Assembly (NCBI RefSeq): GCF_007830155.1
Contig: NZ_VLKY01000006.1
Span: forward strand, 62,001-126,000
Direction: 5' to 3'
Source: Pseudomonas duriflava
GTDB taxonomy: Bacteria; Pseudomonadota; Gammaproteobacteria; Pseudomonadales; Pseudomonadaceae
Length of the DNA stretch: 64,000 nt
The position numbers were made by a program, and so were the translations under genes. Numbering within the stretch: the first letter of the stretch is position 1; every line of letters begins with the position of its first letter. Under the pieces are notes generated by a model, which worked only from the letters and a program-made list of their open reading frames with translations, had not been told where the DNA came from and ran no database searches. Shown here piece by piece: positions 26,818 to 37,914 of this stretch.

Positions 26818-28245
26818 ATGAAGCTGACCATGCCCCGTTTCGATCGAGCCCCCGTGCTGGTAGTTGGCGATGTGATGCTGGACCGTTACTGGCATGGAAT
26901 TACTTCGCGGATTTCGCCTGAAGCACCTGTTCCGGTCGTGCGGGTTGAGCAGCATGAGGATCGGCCTGGCGGTGCCGCAAACGTGGCGTTGAATATCGCG
27001 GCGCTGGGAGCTCCGGCTTGGCTGGTTGGCGTTACGGGGCAAGACGAGGCAGCTGATGCCTTGACCGATAGCCTGAAGGCAGCAGGTGTCGAGGCGCGTT
27101 TCCAGCGGATCGAGGGTCAGCCCACGATCGTCAAGCTGAGAATCATGAGCCGTCATCAGCAGCTGCTGCGGGTGGACTTTGAAGAGGCTTTCAATACCGA
27201 TACCCAGGCCTTGGCGGCAGATACCCGCTCCATGCTGGCTGGTGTCAAGGTGTTAGTGCTCTCCGATTATGGCAAGGGGGCTCTGCGTAACCACCAGGAA
27301 CTGATTCAGCTGGCGCGTGCACGCAATATTCCTGTGCTGGCCGATCCCAAGGGTAAGGACTTTTCCATTTACCGGGGCGCTAGTGTCATCACACCTAATT
27401 TGTCCGAATTTGAAGCGATTGTAGGTGTGTGTAGCGACGAGGCAGACCTGGTCAGCAAGGGATGTCAGCTGATGGCTGATCTTGATCTAGGCGCCTTATT
27501 AGTCACCCGTGGCGAAAACGGGATGACTTTGCTTCGGCCCGATCAGGCGCCCTTGCACCTGCCAGCACGGGCCCGCGAGGTATTCGATGTAACAGGAGCG
27601 GGTGATACGGTGATCTCTACACTGGCTGCCGCTCTGGCTGCCGGTGAGGATTTACCTAAAGCTGTAGCGTTGGCTAACCTGGCAGCGGGAATTGTGGTTG
27701 GCAAGTTGGGAACGGCTTGTATCAGTGCACCGGAACTGCGCCGAGCAGTGCAGCGGGAAGAGGGTACAGAACGTGGAGTTCTGACGCTCGAGCAGTTGAA
27801 GATGGCTGTGGAGGATGCGCGGGCCCATGGCGAAAAAATCGTTTTCACCAATGGCTGCTTTGACATTCTGCATGCAGGCCATGTGGCCTACCTGGAGCAG
27901 GCGCGGGCCCTGGGTGACCGCCTGATTGTGGCGGTCAATGATGATGCTTCGGTTACGCGTCTCAAAGGGCCGGGACGACCAATTAACAGTATCGATCGTC
28001 GCATGGCGGTTCTGGCCGGCCTGGGTGCCGTGGATTGGGTCATTTCGTTTAGTGAAAGTACGCCAGAAGAGCTGCTCCGGCAGGTGCATCCGGATATTCT
28101 AGTGAAAGGGGGCGATTACAAGAGTATCGACGAAGTAGTCGGTGCTTCAATCGTTCAGGAATATGGGGGTGAGGTAAAAGTGCTGGGTGTGGTCGAGAAC
28201 AGTTCGACCACAGCCATTGTTGAGCGCATTCGCAACCGTACCTGA
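26818..28245 (+). CDS. hldE: bifunctional heptose-7-phosphate kinase / heptose-1-phosphate adenylyltransferase
   Basis: Makes the ADP-heptose precursor used by WaaC and WaaF. The 475-residue protein has an N-terminal ribokinase-like domain (about 1-315; [13 protein letters not shown] near the start, GAGDTVIST anion hole near 260) and a C-terminal nucleotidyltransferase domain (about 340-475; [16 protein letters not shown]). The start is ATG 26818 ([12 protein letters not shown]), matching Pseudomonas homologues, with GGAG 9 nt upstream; a longer frame from a TTG at 26797 is not preferred. The gene lies with its clients, as in PAO1. Confidence 0.96.
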   Translation: MKLTMPRFDRAPVLVVGDVMLDRYWHGITSRISPEAPVPVVRVEQHEDRPGGAANVALNIAALGAPAWLVGVTGQDEAADALTDSLKAAGVEARFQRIEGQPTIVKLRIMSRHQQLLRVDFEEAFNTDTQALAADTRSMLAGVKVLVLSDYGKGALRNHQELIQLARARNIPVLADPKGKDFSIYRGASVITPNLSEFEAIVGVCSDEADLVSKGCQLMADLDLGALLVTRGENGMTLLRPDQAPLHLPARAREVFDVTGAGDTVISTLAAALAAGEDLPKAVALANLAAGIVVGKLGTACISAPELRRAVQREEGTERGVLTLEQLKMAVEDARAHGEKIVFTNGCFDILHAGHVAYLEQARALGDRLIVAVNDDASVTRLKGPGRPINSIDRRMAVLAGLGAVDWVISFSESTPEELLRQVHPDILVKGGDYKSIDEVVGASIVQEYGGEVKVLGVVENSSTTAIVERIRNRT

Positions 28246-28257
28246 GGCCTCTCCAAC

Positions 28258-28280
28258 GTGGCGTCCACTCAGGACGCCAC
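28258..28280. terminator. stem-loop at the convergent ends of hldE and its neighbour
   Basis: GTGGCGTCC (28258-28266) and GGACGCCAC (28272-28280) form a perfect 9-bp stem with a 5-nt loop. It overlaps the stop codon of the reverse-strand gene. The T-run is poor on both sides, so terminator function is possible but not certain. Confidence 0.5.
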
Positions 28281-29171
28281 CTGCTTGCCTTTCTGCGTTG
28301 CGCTGAGTCGGTCCAGCCAGTCCTGCCAGCGCACCCGTGAGTCATGGACCAGCCAACCATGTTGTTCGGCAAAGCTTTCAGAAAGCCATAATCCTCGAGT
28401 ACTGACAGGGAGCCGCTGCCCCTGGAACAACGTGAACAATTCGCCTGTGGGTCTTCCGTCTTGGACAGCCAATAAGTAGATGTCCGGCCGCCGTCGGTCC
28501 AGTCGAGCGATCAATTGCCCGTTTTCTTCTTTGTCATCCACATGATAAAGGCTGGGTTTACGAACGTCCTTGGGCAGAGTCATCTGCATGTCGTAGACCA
28601 GTTGCAATGAGGCTGTTGGTGTATGTATATAGGCCCGTGGCCGCTCGATCAGGGCCAGGCTGCCGCAATGCACAGGCCGGGCGGCCCCGGTGCGGGGTGT
28701 CAAGGTAAAGTGCCCGTTTTCCCGATAGCGCAGGGCGCCTTCATAGGGAGTTGGTAGCCAGGTGTCGAGAAATCGGCCTTGAAGCCAGCCTTCGGGTGTT
28801 TCAAACAAGCACTCCTCTGCAACTTCCTGTACGGCAGTCAGCAAAGGGAGGTTTAGCTCATGGGCCGGAATATAGCCTGAAATAAGTTTGAGGACTGTAT
28901 CGCCCCGGTCCGCACGATGCTGGCGAACCAGCAGCCAATGGTCACAGCCTTGCCACGTCAGCGTTATTCGTACAGATACGCCCAAGTTGGCCAGTTCCTG
29001 GGAAAAGTTCTGACTGTCAGCAATTTCGACCGGCTGACGTCGGGCCAGCATCTCGGTAAAGTTCAGTGGCTTGCCCAAGGACTGGTAGATGAGTCGCTCG
29101 GGTGTGGCCTCTACCATTAACGGTAGTGTCTTGAATGTCTTGGGGTTCTGACGTGCGATCAAAAGGGACAT
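28269..29171 (-). CDS. uncharacterised protein with a Nudix-like motif (PA4993-like)
   Basis: A 300-residue soluble protein with no assigned function that I know of; a gene of the same kind stands here in PAO1. Residues about 138-162 read GYIPAHE, then LNLPLLTAVQEVAEEC, which resembles the Nudix box (G-x5-E-x7-RE-x2-EE) with two extra residues and Gln for Arg. The sequence around it (extended strands, no signal peptide, no membrane segment) would suit a Nudix fold, but this is my reading, not an established annotation. It is the last gene of a reverse-strand trio with an aldo-keto reductase 18 nt upstream. Confidence 0.6.
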   Translation of the reverse strand: MSLLIARQNPKTFKTLPLMVEATPERLIYQSLGKPLNFTEMLARRQPVEIADSQNFSQELANLGVSVRITLTWQGCDHWLLVRQHRADRGDTVLKLISGYIPAHELNLPLLTAVQEVAEECLFETPEGWLQGRFLDTWLPTPYEGALRYRENGHFTLTPRTGAARPVHCGSLALIERPRAYIHTPTASLQLVYDMQMTLPKDVRKPSLYHVDDKEENGQLIARLDRRRPDIYLLAVQDGRPTGELFTLFQGQRLPVSTRGLWLSESFAEQHGWLVHDSRVRWQDWLDRLSATQKGKQVAS

Positions 29172-29189
29172 GGCAGACTCCTGTTGTTA

Positions 29190-30017
29190 TTAGAGCGTGC
29201 CGTATGCCTCCTCATGAGATCGAATAACATGGGCGGCGACACGGACATTATGCGACAGATGCAGCGGACTGATGGTTCCAACGATGGCACTGGCAACCCC
29301 TGGGTGACCCAGGACAAGCTTGAAGCTGGCTTCGACCGGATCTTCATTGGGCTTCAGGCAGATATGACCGCTGGCTAAAGCTTTCTTGACGAGAATACCT
29401 TTGCCCATTGAAGCGGCTTGATCGATAACCTTCTTCTCGCCTTGCTCGTTCAGGTTGTAGGTGACCATAGCGCAGTCGCCTTGGTCCAGAGCCAACAGAC
29501 CACCGGCGACGGTCTTGCCTGATAGCCCGAATGCCCTGATCAAGCCTTCCTTTTTAAGCGTCTGAAGCGTTTCGTATACACCGGACTGTTCGAGAATTTC
29601 AACATCACGACCGTCCGAATGGACCAATACAAGGTCGATATGATCAGTTCGCAGCCTTTTCAAACTCCGCTCAACGGACAGCCGGGTATGAGCTGGACTG
29701 AAGTCATGATAGGACTGGCCTGCCTCGAACTCTTCGCCAACCTTGCTCACAATGACCCAATGTTCACGCTGGCCTTTGAGCAGTTGGCCTAGCCGTTCTT
29801 CGCTATGGCCGTACGCAGGTGCCGTGTCGATAAGATTGATACCGAAATCTCGTGCCAGACTCAATAACTGCAAAGCTTCCCGGTCATCTGGGATCGTAAA
29901 GCCGTTGGGGTATTTTACCCCTTGGTCGCGGCCCAGCTTGACGGTTCCAAGCCCTAGGGGGGAGACGGTCAGGCCCGTGCTGCCTAATGGGCGATAGAGA
30001 TCATGGAGAGTAATCAT
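29190..30017 (-). CDS. aldo/keto reductase family protein
   Basis: NADPH-dependent oxidoreductase of 275 residues with a TIM-barrel fold. The catalytic tetrad is visible: Asp and Tyr in NLIDTAPAYGHSE, Lys in IVSKVGEEF and His in LVLVHSDGRD. The C-terminal cofactor loop (IVGTISPLHLSHN) is typical of the family. Start at ATG 30017 (MITLHDLYRPLG), which overlaps the upstream oxidoreductase stop by 4 nt; the longer frame would need a TTG at 30035. Substrate unknown. Same place and order as PA4992 in PAO1. Confidence 0.88.
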   Translation of the reverse strand: MITLHDLYRPLGSTGLTVSPLGLGTVKLGRDQGVKYPNGFTIPDDREALQLLSLARDFGINLIDTAPAYGHSEERLGQLLKGQREHWVIVSKVGEEFEAGQSYHDFSPAHTRLSVERSLKRLRTDHIDLVLVHSDGRDVEILEQSGVYETLQTLKKEGLIRAFGLSGKTVAGGLLALDQGDCAMVTYNLNEQGEKKVIDQAASMGKGILVKKALASGHICLKPNEDPVEASFKLVLGHPGVASAIVGTISPLHLSHNVRVAAHVIRSHEEAYGTL

Positions 30018-31189
30018 ACGAAGAGCGTGTCCCAAACCGGTTGGCCCAGAAGAGGCATAGCGTGAGGTGGTAGCGGCGCATGAACGCCGGGCTGAATGCC
30101 GTCACGGTCGAGTGCCGAAATGACCCGATCGGCAAAATCTGGAGCCAAAGCCAGTTTGGTTGGCCAGCCGACCATCAAATGATCCTGCTCCGCAAGAAAG
30201 GCGTTATCGGGTCGTACCAGGCTGGACTGTGCTGGCTCTGCACGATCGACCCGCACGGTTGCCCATTGTGCTTGGGATAGATCAATCCAAGGTACCAGCT
30301 TGTTCAACTCATGACGTGCGGTCGTGATCTGTTCGGCCTCTGACCGTGCTACGCCTTCTGCTTCGGCCAAATCCCCACCTAAGTACCAAACCCACTGACC
30401 ATCCGCCGCTGGATGGGTTGTGACGGTAATCCGCGGCTTGGGGCCGCTGCCCAGGCAATGAGCATAGAGTGGTTTTAGGGTAGGGGCCTTGACCAGGACC
30501 ATGTGTAGCGGCCGACGCTGCATGGCGGGTTGCTGGAGACCCAGCTGCTGGAGCAAGTCCTCTGTGCCGGCACCTGCACTAATTACGACCCGCTGCGCGT
30601 GGATCGGGTGACCATCAACGATCAGACCGGCCAACTTGCCCCCTTCGTTAAGAGGTTCCAGATGCCGTGCGGCCAGTAGACTGTCATCTGCCAGATCAGC
30701 CAGGCGTTTTATCAGGCTAGGCACGTCGAGCACGAGTTCGGCCAGGCGGTACGCCTTGCCTTTGAATGCACGGTCCTGCAAGGCGGGCGGGAGGTCTTGC
30801 CCTTTTACGGCCTCAACCCGGCCACGTACGGCCTTGCTGGCAAAAAAGCTGGTCAGGTTTCCTGCCAGCCCGCCGGGAGACCAAAGGTAATGTGCTTCGG
30901 ACAGCACCCGCACGCCTTGTAAATCCAGCTCGCCGGTACCAGCAAGGCTTTCACGCCAACGCTGGGGCATATGGGCAATGGCTTCCGAGGCGCCGGTCAA
31001 AGCGCCGTGCAGCGCATATTTCGCTCCGCCATGAATGATGCCCTGCGACTTCATACTCTGCCCGCCGCCCAACGTGCCGCATTCGACCAGTACCGTGTCA
31101 AAGCCGGCACGGCGCAGTCGGGCGTTGAGCCATAAGCCGGCAATACCGCCGCCGACAATCAGGATGTCGGTGCTCGAAGCAGGGGTCAT
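30014..31189 (-). CDS. FAD-dependent oxidoreductase, DAO family
   Basis: A 391-residue protein of the D-amino-acid oxidase/glycerol-3-phosphate dehydrogenase superfamily. The Rossmann motif DILIVGGGIAGLWLNARL lies at residues 9-26. The segment GGGQSMKSQGIIHGGAKYAL follows at about 42-60, where this family covers the flavin and often holds a substrate-binding site. No signal peptide. First gene of a three-gene reverse-strand unit, translationally coupled to the aldo-keto reductase. It corresponds to PA4991, whose substrate I do not know. Confidence 0.85.
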   Translation of the reverse strand: MTPASSTDILIVGGGIAGLWLNARLRRAGFDTVLVECGTLGGGQSMKSQGIIHGGAKYALHGALTGASEAIAHMPQRWRESLAGTGELDLQGVRVLSEAHYLWSPGGLAGNLTSFFASKAVRGRVEAVKGQDLPPALQDRAFKGKAYRLAELVLDVPSLIKRLADLADDSLLAARHLEPLNEGGKLAGLIVDGHPIHAQRVVISAGAGTEDLLQQLGLQQPAMQRRPLHMVLVKAPTLKPLYAHCLGSGPKPRITVTTHPAADGQWVWYLGGDLAEAEGVARSEAEQITTARHELNKLVPWIDLSQAQWATVRVDRAEPAQSSLVRPDNAFLAEQDHLMVGWPTKLALAPDFADRVISALDRDGIQPGVHAPLPPHAMPLLGQPVWDTLFV

Positions 31190-31254
31190 ATACGAGACTC
31201 TCTTAAAAACAGGCGTGCAGTATAAGCCTTTGACGCCTATCTGAGAGGCTCCCC

Positions 31255-31587
31255 TTAATGGCTCACGCTTTTGGAGAAGAGCTGAATGACGACCACGCCG
31301 GTCACAATCAAGGCCATGCCCAGCAGTGCAGGCATATCGAGTTTTTGTTTGTAGATAAACAGGGCAGCCACGCTGACCAGAACGATGCCCATGCCGGACC
31401 AGATGGCATAGGCGACCCCTACAGGAATAGTTTTCACAACTTGGGACAACAAGCCAATAGCTACGCTATAACCGAGCACGACCAGAACGAGCGGCAGGGG
31501 TTTGTTAAAGCCATCAAGCGCTTTCATAGCTGCCGTAGCGATAACTTCCGCGAGGATAGCAATACACAGATAGACGTAGCCAATCAT
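31255..31587 (-). CDS. emrE: small multidrug resistance transporter EmrE
   Basis: SMR family proton-coupled exporter of toxic cations, an antiparallel dimer of four-helix subunits. The 110-residue product has the key glutamate at position 14 in MIGYVYLCIAILAEVIATAA, the conserved GVAYAIWSGMGI with Trp63 and four hydrophobic segments. A polar tail ends KSVSH. It is transcribed divergently from a LysR-type regulator, a pairing that suggests control by it. Matches PA4990. Confidence 0.93.
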   Translation of the reverse strand: MIGYVYLCIAILAEVIATAAMKALDGFNKPLPLVLVVLGYSVAIGLLSQVVKTIPVGVAYAIWSGMGIVLVSVAALFIYKQKLDMPALLGMALIVTGVVVIQLFSKSVSH

Positions 31588-31644
31588 AAGTGTCTCCTAA
31601 GGAAGAAGGCAGTTTAAATCTTCTGCAGATGGGATAAAGTCATT

Positions 31645-31667
31645 ACCTATCTATAAAGGAGATAGGT
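31645..31667. promoter_or_regulatory. inverted repeat over the LysR-gene ribosome-binding site
   Basis: ACCTATCT (31645-31652) and AGATAGGT (31660-31667) form a perfect 8-bp inverted repeat with a 7-nt spacer in the 83-nt emrE/LysR divergent region. The repeat includes the AAGGAG (31656-31661) that precedes the GTG start, so it could be an operator for autoregulation or an RNA hairpin masking the ribosome site. Confidence 0.45.
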
Positions 31668-31670
31668 TGA

Positions 31671-32555
31671 GTGCAGTGGAGTTTTGATCAGGTACGTATC
31701 TTTGTAATGACTGCCGAGACCTGTTCATTTTCGGCGTCGGCTCGCCGCCTTGGACGGGCACAATCCGCAATCAGTACTACCATCGCTTTGCTCGAGGCAG
31801 ACCTGGGGGTTGTGCTGTTTGAGCGTAGCAGCGGACGCCAACCCAAATTGACCGAAGCCGGGAGTGTATTGCTCGACGAGGCGCGAGAAATCCTTAAGCA
31901 TTGCGAGCGGCTTGAAAGCCGGGCTCTAGGGCTGGTGCGAGGCGAAGAGGCCCGCCTGCGGTTAGCTTATGATGAGGCGATGCCCTATCAGCCAGTGGTC
32001 AATAGTCTTGAGGCGCTGGCTCAGGCGTATCCCTTTTTGGATGTACAGCTTGCCAGCAGTGCCCAGGGGGAAGTATCTCGCAAATTACTTGAGCGCCGGG
32101 CCGATCTTGGACTCATGTTTCATCATGAAGACGTACCGGATGCTTTGGAGCGCCGTCGACTGGATAATGTAGAAATGGTAACAGTCTGTGGGGCAGGACA
32201 CCTGCTGGCCCTACAGCCGCGTGTGACCAGACAGCAGCTGGCCCAGTATCGGCAGATTCTTATCGCACCCTACAAGAGTGGGTATCCGGGAGGCGAGCCT
32301 ATCAGTCCTCACGTGTGGCGGGCGGACAGTTTTTATGCCACAGCCGAGTTGTTAATGCGTGATCTGGGATGGGCTTGGTTACCGCGTCATGTAGCACGCT
32401 ATCCCACCTATTTAAATCATCTGGTCGAGCTGGCTAGCGACTGGACGCCGCCGCCGCTGGTTGTGGAGTTGGTCTGGCGGCGCGATGAGCCGCTGGGTCC
32501 TGCAGCGCAGTGGTTGGCTGAACGCTTTGCAGTGGAGCTGGCCGCGATTGGTTAA
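31671..32555 (+). CDS. LysR-family transcriptional regulator
   Basis: A 294-residue LysR-type regulator with the N-terminal winged helix-turn-helix (SFSASARRLGRAQSAISTTI near residues 18-37, then LFERSSGRQPKLTEAG). An effector-binding periplasmic-protein-like domain follows from about residue 90. The start is GTG 31671 with AAGGAG 9 nt upstream. It is divergent from emrE and equivalent to PA4989. A target of emrE and itself is inferred from arrangement; the effector is unknown. Confidence 0.9.
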   Translation: MQWSFDQVRIFVMTAETCSFSASARRLGRAQSAISTTIALLEADLGVVLFERSSGRQPKLTEAGSVLLDEAREILKHCERLESRALGLVRGEEARLRLAYDEAMPYQPVVNSLEALAQAYPFLDVQLASSAQGEVSRKLLERRADLGLMFHHEDVPDALERRRLDNVEMVTVCGAGHLLALQPRVTRQQLAQYRQILIAPYKSGYPGGEPISPHVWRADSFYATAELLMRDLGWAWLPRHVARYPTYLNHLVELASDWTPPPLVVELVWRRDEPLGPAAQWLAERFAVELAAIG

Positions 32556-32594
32556 CATCGCCTTTCTGTGCGAAGCGAGATAAGCTCCGTGGCC

Positions 32595-33866
32595 ATGAAC
32601 AGAACTCTCTATAGCCTGCTTTTTTATCTGGCCTTGCCCGTTATCGCTCTCCGGCTGCTGCTTCGATCACGCAAGGCACCGCTCTATCGTCAGCGTCTGG
32701 GGGAGCGTTTTGCCTGGTCGCTACCGGCCATGCGCCCGGATGGTATCTGGGTCCATGCTGTATCGGTTGGTGAAAGTATTGCTGCCGCGCCCATGGTCCG
32801 CGCTCTGCTTGAGCGTTACCCCGATGTTCCTGTGACAGTGACTTGCATGACACCGACAGGTTCAGAGCGTATCCGCGCGCTATTTGGTGAGCGTGTCCAG
32901 CATTGTTATTTACCTTACGACGTGCCATGTGCCGCCGCACGTTTTCTGGATCGGTTGAGCCCTCGACTGGCCGTAATTATGGAAACCGAGCTGTGGCCCA
33001 ACTATATCCATCAGTGTGGGCAGAGAGGGGTTCCGGTTGTGTTGGCAAATGCACGCCTGTCGGCCCGCTCGGCACGTGGCTATGGAAGGCTGCGTGGTGT
33101 AACGCAGCCCATGCTGGCAGCTCTGGACTGGATTGCCGTTCAAACGTCGACCGAGGCTGAGCGATTCTGTGCGTTAGGGGCGCGTAATGAGCATGTTAGT
33201 GTTACCGGGTCGATCAAATTCGACCTAGCCTTACCGCCGGATCTACCAGTGCGCGCCGCGGCGTTGCGCCAGACCTGGGGCAATCGTCCTGTTTGGATTG
33301 CGGCCAGTACCCATGCCGGTGAGGATGAAATCCTCTTGAACGTGCATCGCCGTGTACGAGAGCAGAGCCCTAATGCCTTGCTCATTCTAGTTCCTCGACA
33401 TCCTGAGCGTTTCGATGAGGTGTTTACCCTGTGCCAGCGGAAGGGCTTCGAGACTCGACGACGCTCGCGGGAGCAAGCGGTATCGCCCGATACAGCCGTT
33501 TACCTGGGGGATACCATGGGTGAGTTGCTGTTTCTGTATGCACTGGCTGACCTGGCTTTCGTGGGTGGAAGTCTGATCGAGCGAGGGGGGCACAATCTGC
33601 TTGAGCCAGCGGCCTTAGGGAAGCCTGTACTGTCCGGGCCGCACCTGTTCAATTTTCTCGACATCGCTGCCCAGCTGCGTGAGGCTGGCGCCTTGCAAGA
33701 CGTTTCCAACGCCGAGACATTGGCTAGCGCAGTACTTGACCTTTTTCAGGACGAGCCCCGAGCCGAAAAGATGCGCCAGGGCGGATTGTCTGTTCTCAAG
33801 GCTAATCAAGGTGCGCTTGAGCGATTGTTGACAGGCCTCGATGCGTTGTTCAAAAAGAGTTTCTGA
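32595..33866 (+). CDS. waaA: 3-deoxy-D-manno-octulosonic acid (Kdo) transferase
   Basis: Adds Kdo residues to lipid IVA at the inner membrane, the first step of LPS core assembly. The 423-residue GT30 protein starts MNRTLYSLLFYLALPVIALR (a membrane-anchoring helix), has HAVSVGE with the catalytic Glu at 60 and METELWPNYIHQCG near 136, and the donor-site GGSLIERGGHNLLEPAALGKP. The ATG at 32595 matches homologues; the frame extends back to a GTG at 32568. It lies apart from the main LPS locus, as in PAO1, and converges on tolC with a 4-nt gap. Confidence 0.96.
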   Translation: MNRTLYSLLFYLALPVIALRLLLRSRKAPLYRQRLGERFAWSLPAMRPDGIWVHAVSVGESIAAAPMVRALLERYPDVPVTVTCMTPTGSERIRALFGERVQHCYLPYDVPCAAARFLDRLSPRLAVIMETELWPNYIHQCGQRGVPVVLANARLSARSARGYGRLRGVTQPMLAALDWIAVQTSTEAERFCALGARNEHVSVTGSIKFDLALPPDLPVRAAALRQTWGNRPVWIAASTHAGEDEILLNVHRRVREQSPNALLILVPRHPERFDEVFTLCQRKGFETRRRSREQAVSPDTAVYLGDTMGELLFLYALADLAFVGGSLIERGGHNLLEPAALGKPVLSGPHLFNFLDIAAQLREAGALQDVSNAETLASAVLDLFQDEPRAEKMRQGGLSVLKANQGALERLLTGLDALFKKSF

Positions 33867-33870
33867 TCAT

Positions 33871-35331
33871 TTAAGGCCGTAGTGATGGCCTCTGATCAGT
33901 ACTGACAGGCTTATCCAGATCGGCTGGCAGAAAGTCTTTGTCGGGATCGTAGTCCGGCTTGAGATAGCGGGATAATTCAAGCAGATCATTGGGGCTAAGA
34001 ATGCCAGCGGCCTGCTTTAACCGCAGGTTGTCCAGAATATAGTCGTACCGGGCCGTGTTGTACTCGCGTACTGCATTGTACAGCTGGCGCTGAGTGTTAA
34101 GCACGTCAACGATGCTGCGCGTGCCGACCTGATAGGCGATCTGCGTTGCCTCCAGTGCGCGTTGGCTGGAAGCTATTGCCTGGCGACGAGCTGTAATCTG
34201 TTCAATGTCAGTATTAATAGCGCGATGATAGTTGCGCGTGTTCTGGACCACCTCCCGGCGCAGGCTTTCGCGTTGCTGTTCGCTCTGGTCCAGGCGCTGA
34301 TACGCTTCGCGAACCTGCGAGCTTGTCAGTCCGCCACTGTAGAGAGGAACGTTGATCTGCACACCGATACTTCGTTGGCTGACGGGGCTGTCAAAAATGT
34401 CCATGCCTGGATTGGGCAGGTTAAAGGCATCGTTGTCTCCACTCTGATAGCGGGCCACAGCATCGACCGTAGGCAGGTGGCCGGATTTACGCTGCCGCAA
34501 GGTTTCCTGGGCAGTGTTCACCGCGAAGTGAGCGGCCTGCAACTGCAGGTTCTGGCTAATCGCCCGGTCCACCCAAGCTTTGGCATCGTTTGGTAATGGC
34601 GGCAGGATTGGCAGGTCATGGCGTATGCCCTCCAACGCGTTGTAGTCGCGGTTGGTCAGTCGGACCAGGCCCTGAAAGGCGTCCTCAACGGAGCGCTGGG
34701 CCAGCGAACGATTAGCCTTGGCCATGTCGTAACTGGCCTGTGCCTGAAGTACATCTGTTTCATCGGTCAAGCCGACCTTGAAACGTTCACGCGTCTGGTC
34801 GAGCTGTCGAAAAAAGGCAGCCTCTTCTGCACGGGCTGTAGCCAATGCATCCTGAGCCCGCAGGGCGCTGAAGTAGCCCTCAGCTGTCTGCAAGATCAGG
34901 TTCTGCTGAGTGGCAGAAAATTGTAGTTCGGCTTGCTGCGTACCTGATTTGGCCGCTTGCCATTGAAACCAGCGGTCTGCCCGAAATAAAGGCTGACTTA
35001 GACTGGCCTGAATCATCTGGGCGCTACGGTCGGCCGAGTAACGGCCTCCCGGAATCCCTAGAGAGCTGTTTTGCTCAAGGCCAAGACTCATATGCGTATC
35101 GTTGACCTGAGCTCCCAGGTTGAGCTGCGGTAAAAGTCCGGCACGTGCCTGGACAATGGTTTCGCGTTGAGCGGCAAGTCCTGCCCGTTCGGCTGCCAGA
35201 TCCGAATTGTTGATCACGGCTTCCTGATAAACGGCTAATAGACCTGTCTGCGGTGTGCTTGAAAGAGACGATTGAGCCAAGACCAGGCTGCTGGCGCAAC
35301 TCAAGGCAGCAACAAGAAACGTACGTAGCAT
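33871..35331 (-). CDS. tolC: TolC-family outer-membrane efflux protein
   Basis: Trimeric outer-membrane channel for type I secretion or drug efflux. The 486-residue product has a signal peptide (MLRTFLVAALSCASSLVLAQ, cleavage expected after LVLA) and two repeats of the OEP domain, each with long coiled-coil segments (for example about 160-240 and 370-440). The start at ATG 35331 has TGGA 7 nt upstream and gives a proper signal peptide; an in-frame TTG at 35346 does not. Position matches PA4974 (OpmH/TolC). No partner transporter gene adjoins it. Confidence 0.93.
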   Translation of the reverse strand: MLRTFLVAALSCASSLVLAQSSLSSTPQTGLLAVYQEAVINNSDLAAERAGLAAQRETIVQARAGLLPQLNLGAQVNDTHMSLGLEQNSSLGIPGGRYSADRSAQMIQASLSQPLFRADRWFQWQAAKSGTQQAELQFSATQQNLILQTAEGYFSALRAQDALATARAEEAAFFRQLDQTRERFKVGLTDETDVLQAQASYDMAKANRSLAQRSVEDAFQGLVRLTNRDYNALEGIRHDLPILPPLPNDAKAWVDRAISQNLQLQAAHFAVNTAQETLRQRKSGHLPTVDAVARYQSGDNDAFNLPNPGMDIFDSPVSQRSIGVQINVPLYSGGLTSSQVREAYQRLDQSEQQRESLRREVVQNTRNYHRAINTDIEQITARRQAIASSQRALEATQIAYQVGTRSIVDVLNTQRQLYNAVREYNTARYDYILDNLRLKQAAGILSPNDLLELSRYLKPDYDPDKDFLPADLDKPVSTDQRPSLRP

Positions 35332-35421
35332 GATATGTCCAGGCAAGAGCCCTGCAGAGTATCAAGCGAGTGTAGCCTCTGGTGCCGTATCGCCCAAGGG
35401 TAGAAATACTTCGTGAACTGC

Positions 35422-35451
35422 TTGGTAACCGGCGCGTTCTGTGTTTACACT
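35422..35451 (+). promoter_or_regulatory. candidate promoter of thiC
   Basis: TTGGTA (35422-35427) and TACACT (35446-35451) are separated by 18 nt and resemble sigma-70 -35 and -10 boxes. Transcription would begin a few bases before the riboswitch. Confidence 0.5.
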
Positions 35452-35463
35452 GCTGACGTTCTT

Positions 35464-37546
<2,083 letters not shown>

Positions 37547-37570
37547 CTTCTAGGAAGTAATCTTTGTACG

Positions 37571-37602
37571 GATAAAGCCGCATCATCTGACGCGGCTTTA
37601 TC
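37571..37602 (+). terminator. terminator after thiC
   Basis: GATAAAGCCGC (37571-37581) and GCGGCTTTATC (37592-37602) make a perfect 11-bp stem 25 nt after the thiC stop. The 3' side is only ATTTC, but the stem itself is AT-rich at its base, so termination is likely. Confidence 0.75.
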
Positions 37603-37876
37603 ATTTCAGGCATAGCCGCTCTTTCTTTTTTACTCTGCGACCTGCGATTGGCTTTGCTGCTAGCAGGTGTTTTCGTGCCGGTTAACGTCGAGTATCTGGC
37701 CTTATGTTCGGGCTGCTCTATACATCCATCACCTCGTAGGTGCTCTAATCAAGCAAGCAGCCCCGTTGTGCTGCTCTGGCCAATGTCGCGCTGTGCTTGA
37801 TGCCACGTCAGTAGTTTCGATTCCGGTCGATCTTCTCTGCCGATTGTATGGTGCGAATCGCTTTACGGTAGAGAAG
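37603..37876. other. intergenic spacer after thiC terminator
   Basis: With the flanking terminators this forms a 368-nt gap between the convergent thiC and DUF3298 genes. I see only short broken frames and a small CACCT/AGGTG hairpin; no gene or RNA is recognised. Confidence 0.5.
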
Positions 37877-37906
37877 AAAAAGCCTGGACAGAGCGCCTGT
37901 CCAAGC
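37877..37906 (-). terminator. intrinsic terminator of the DUF3298 lipoprotein gene
   Basis: On the reverse strand GCTTGGACAG (37906-37897) pairs with CTGTCCAGGC (37891-37882), with one G-T pair. A T-run (A's at 37877-37881) follows. Confidence 0.85.
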
Positions 37907-37914
37907 TCGGCGAA

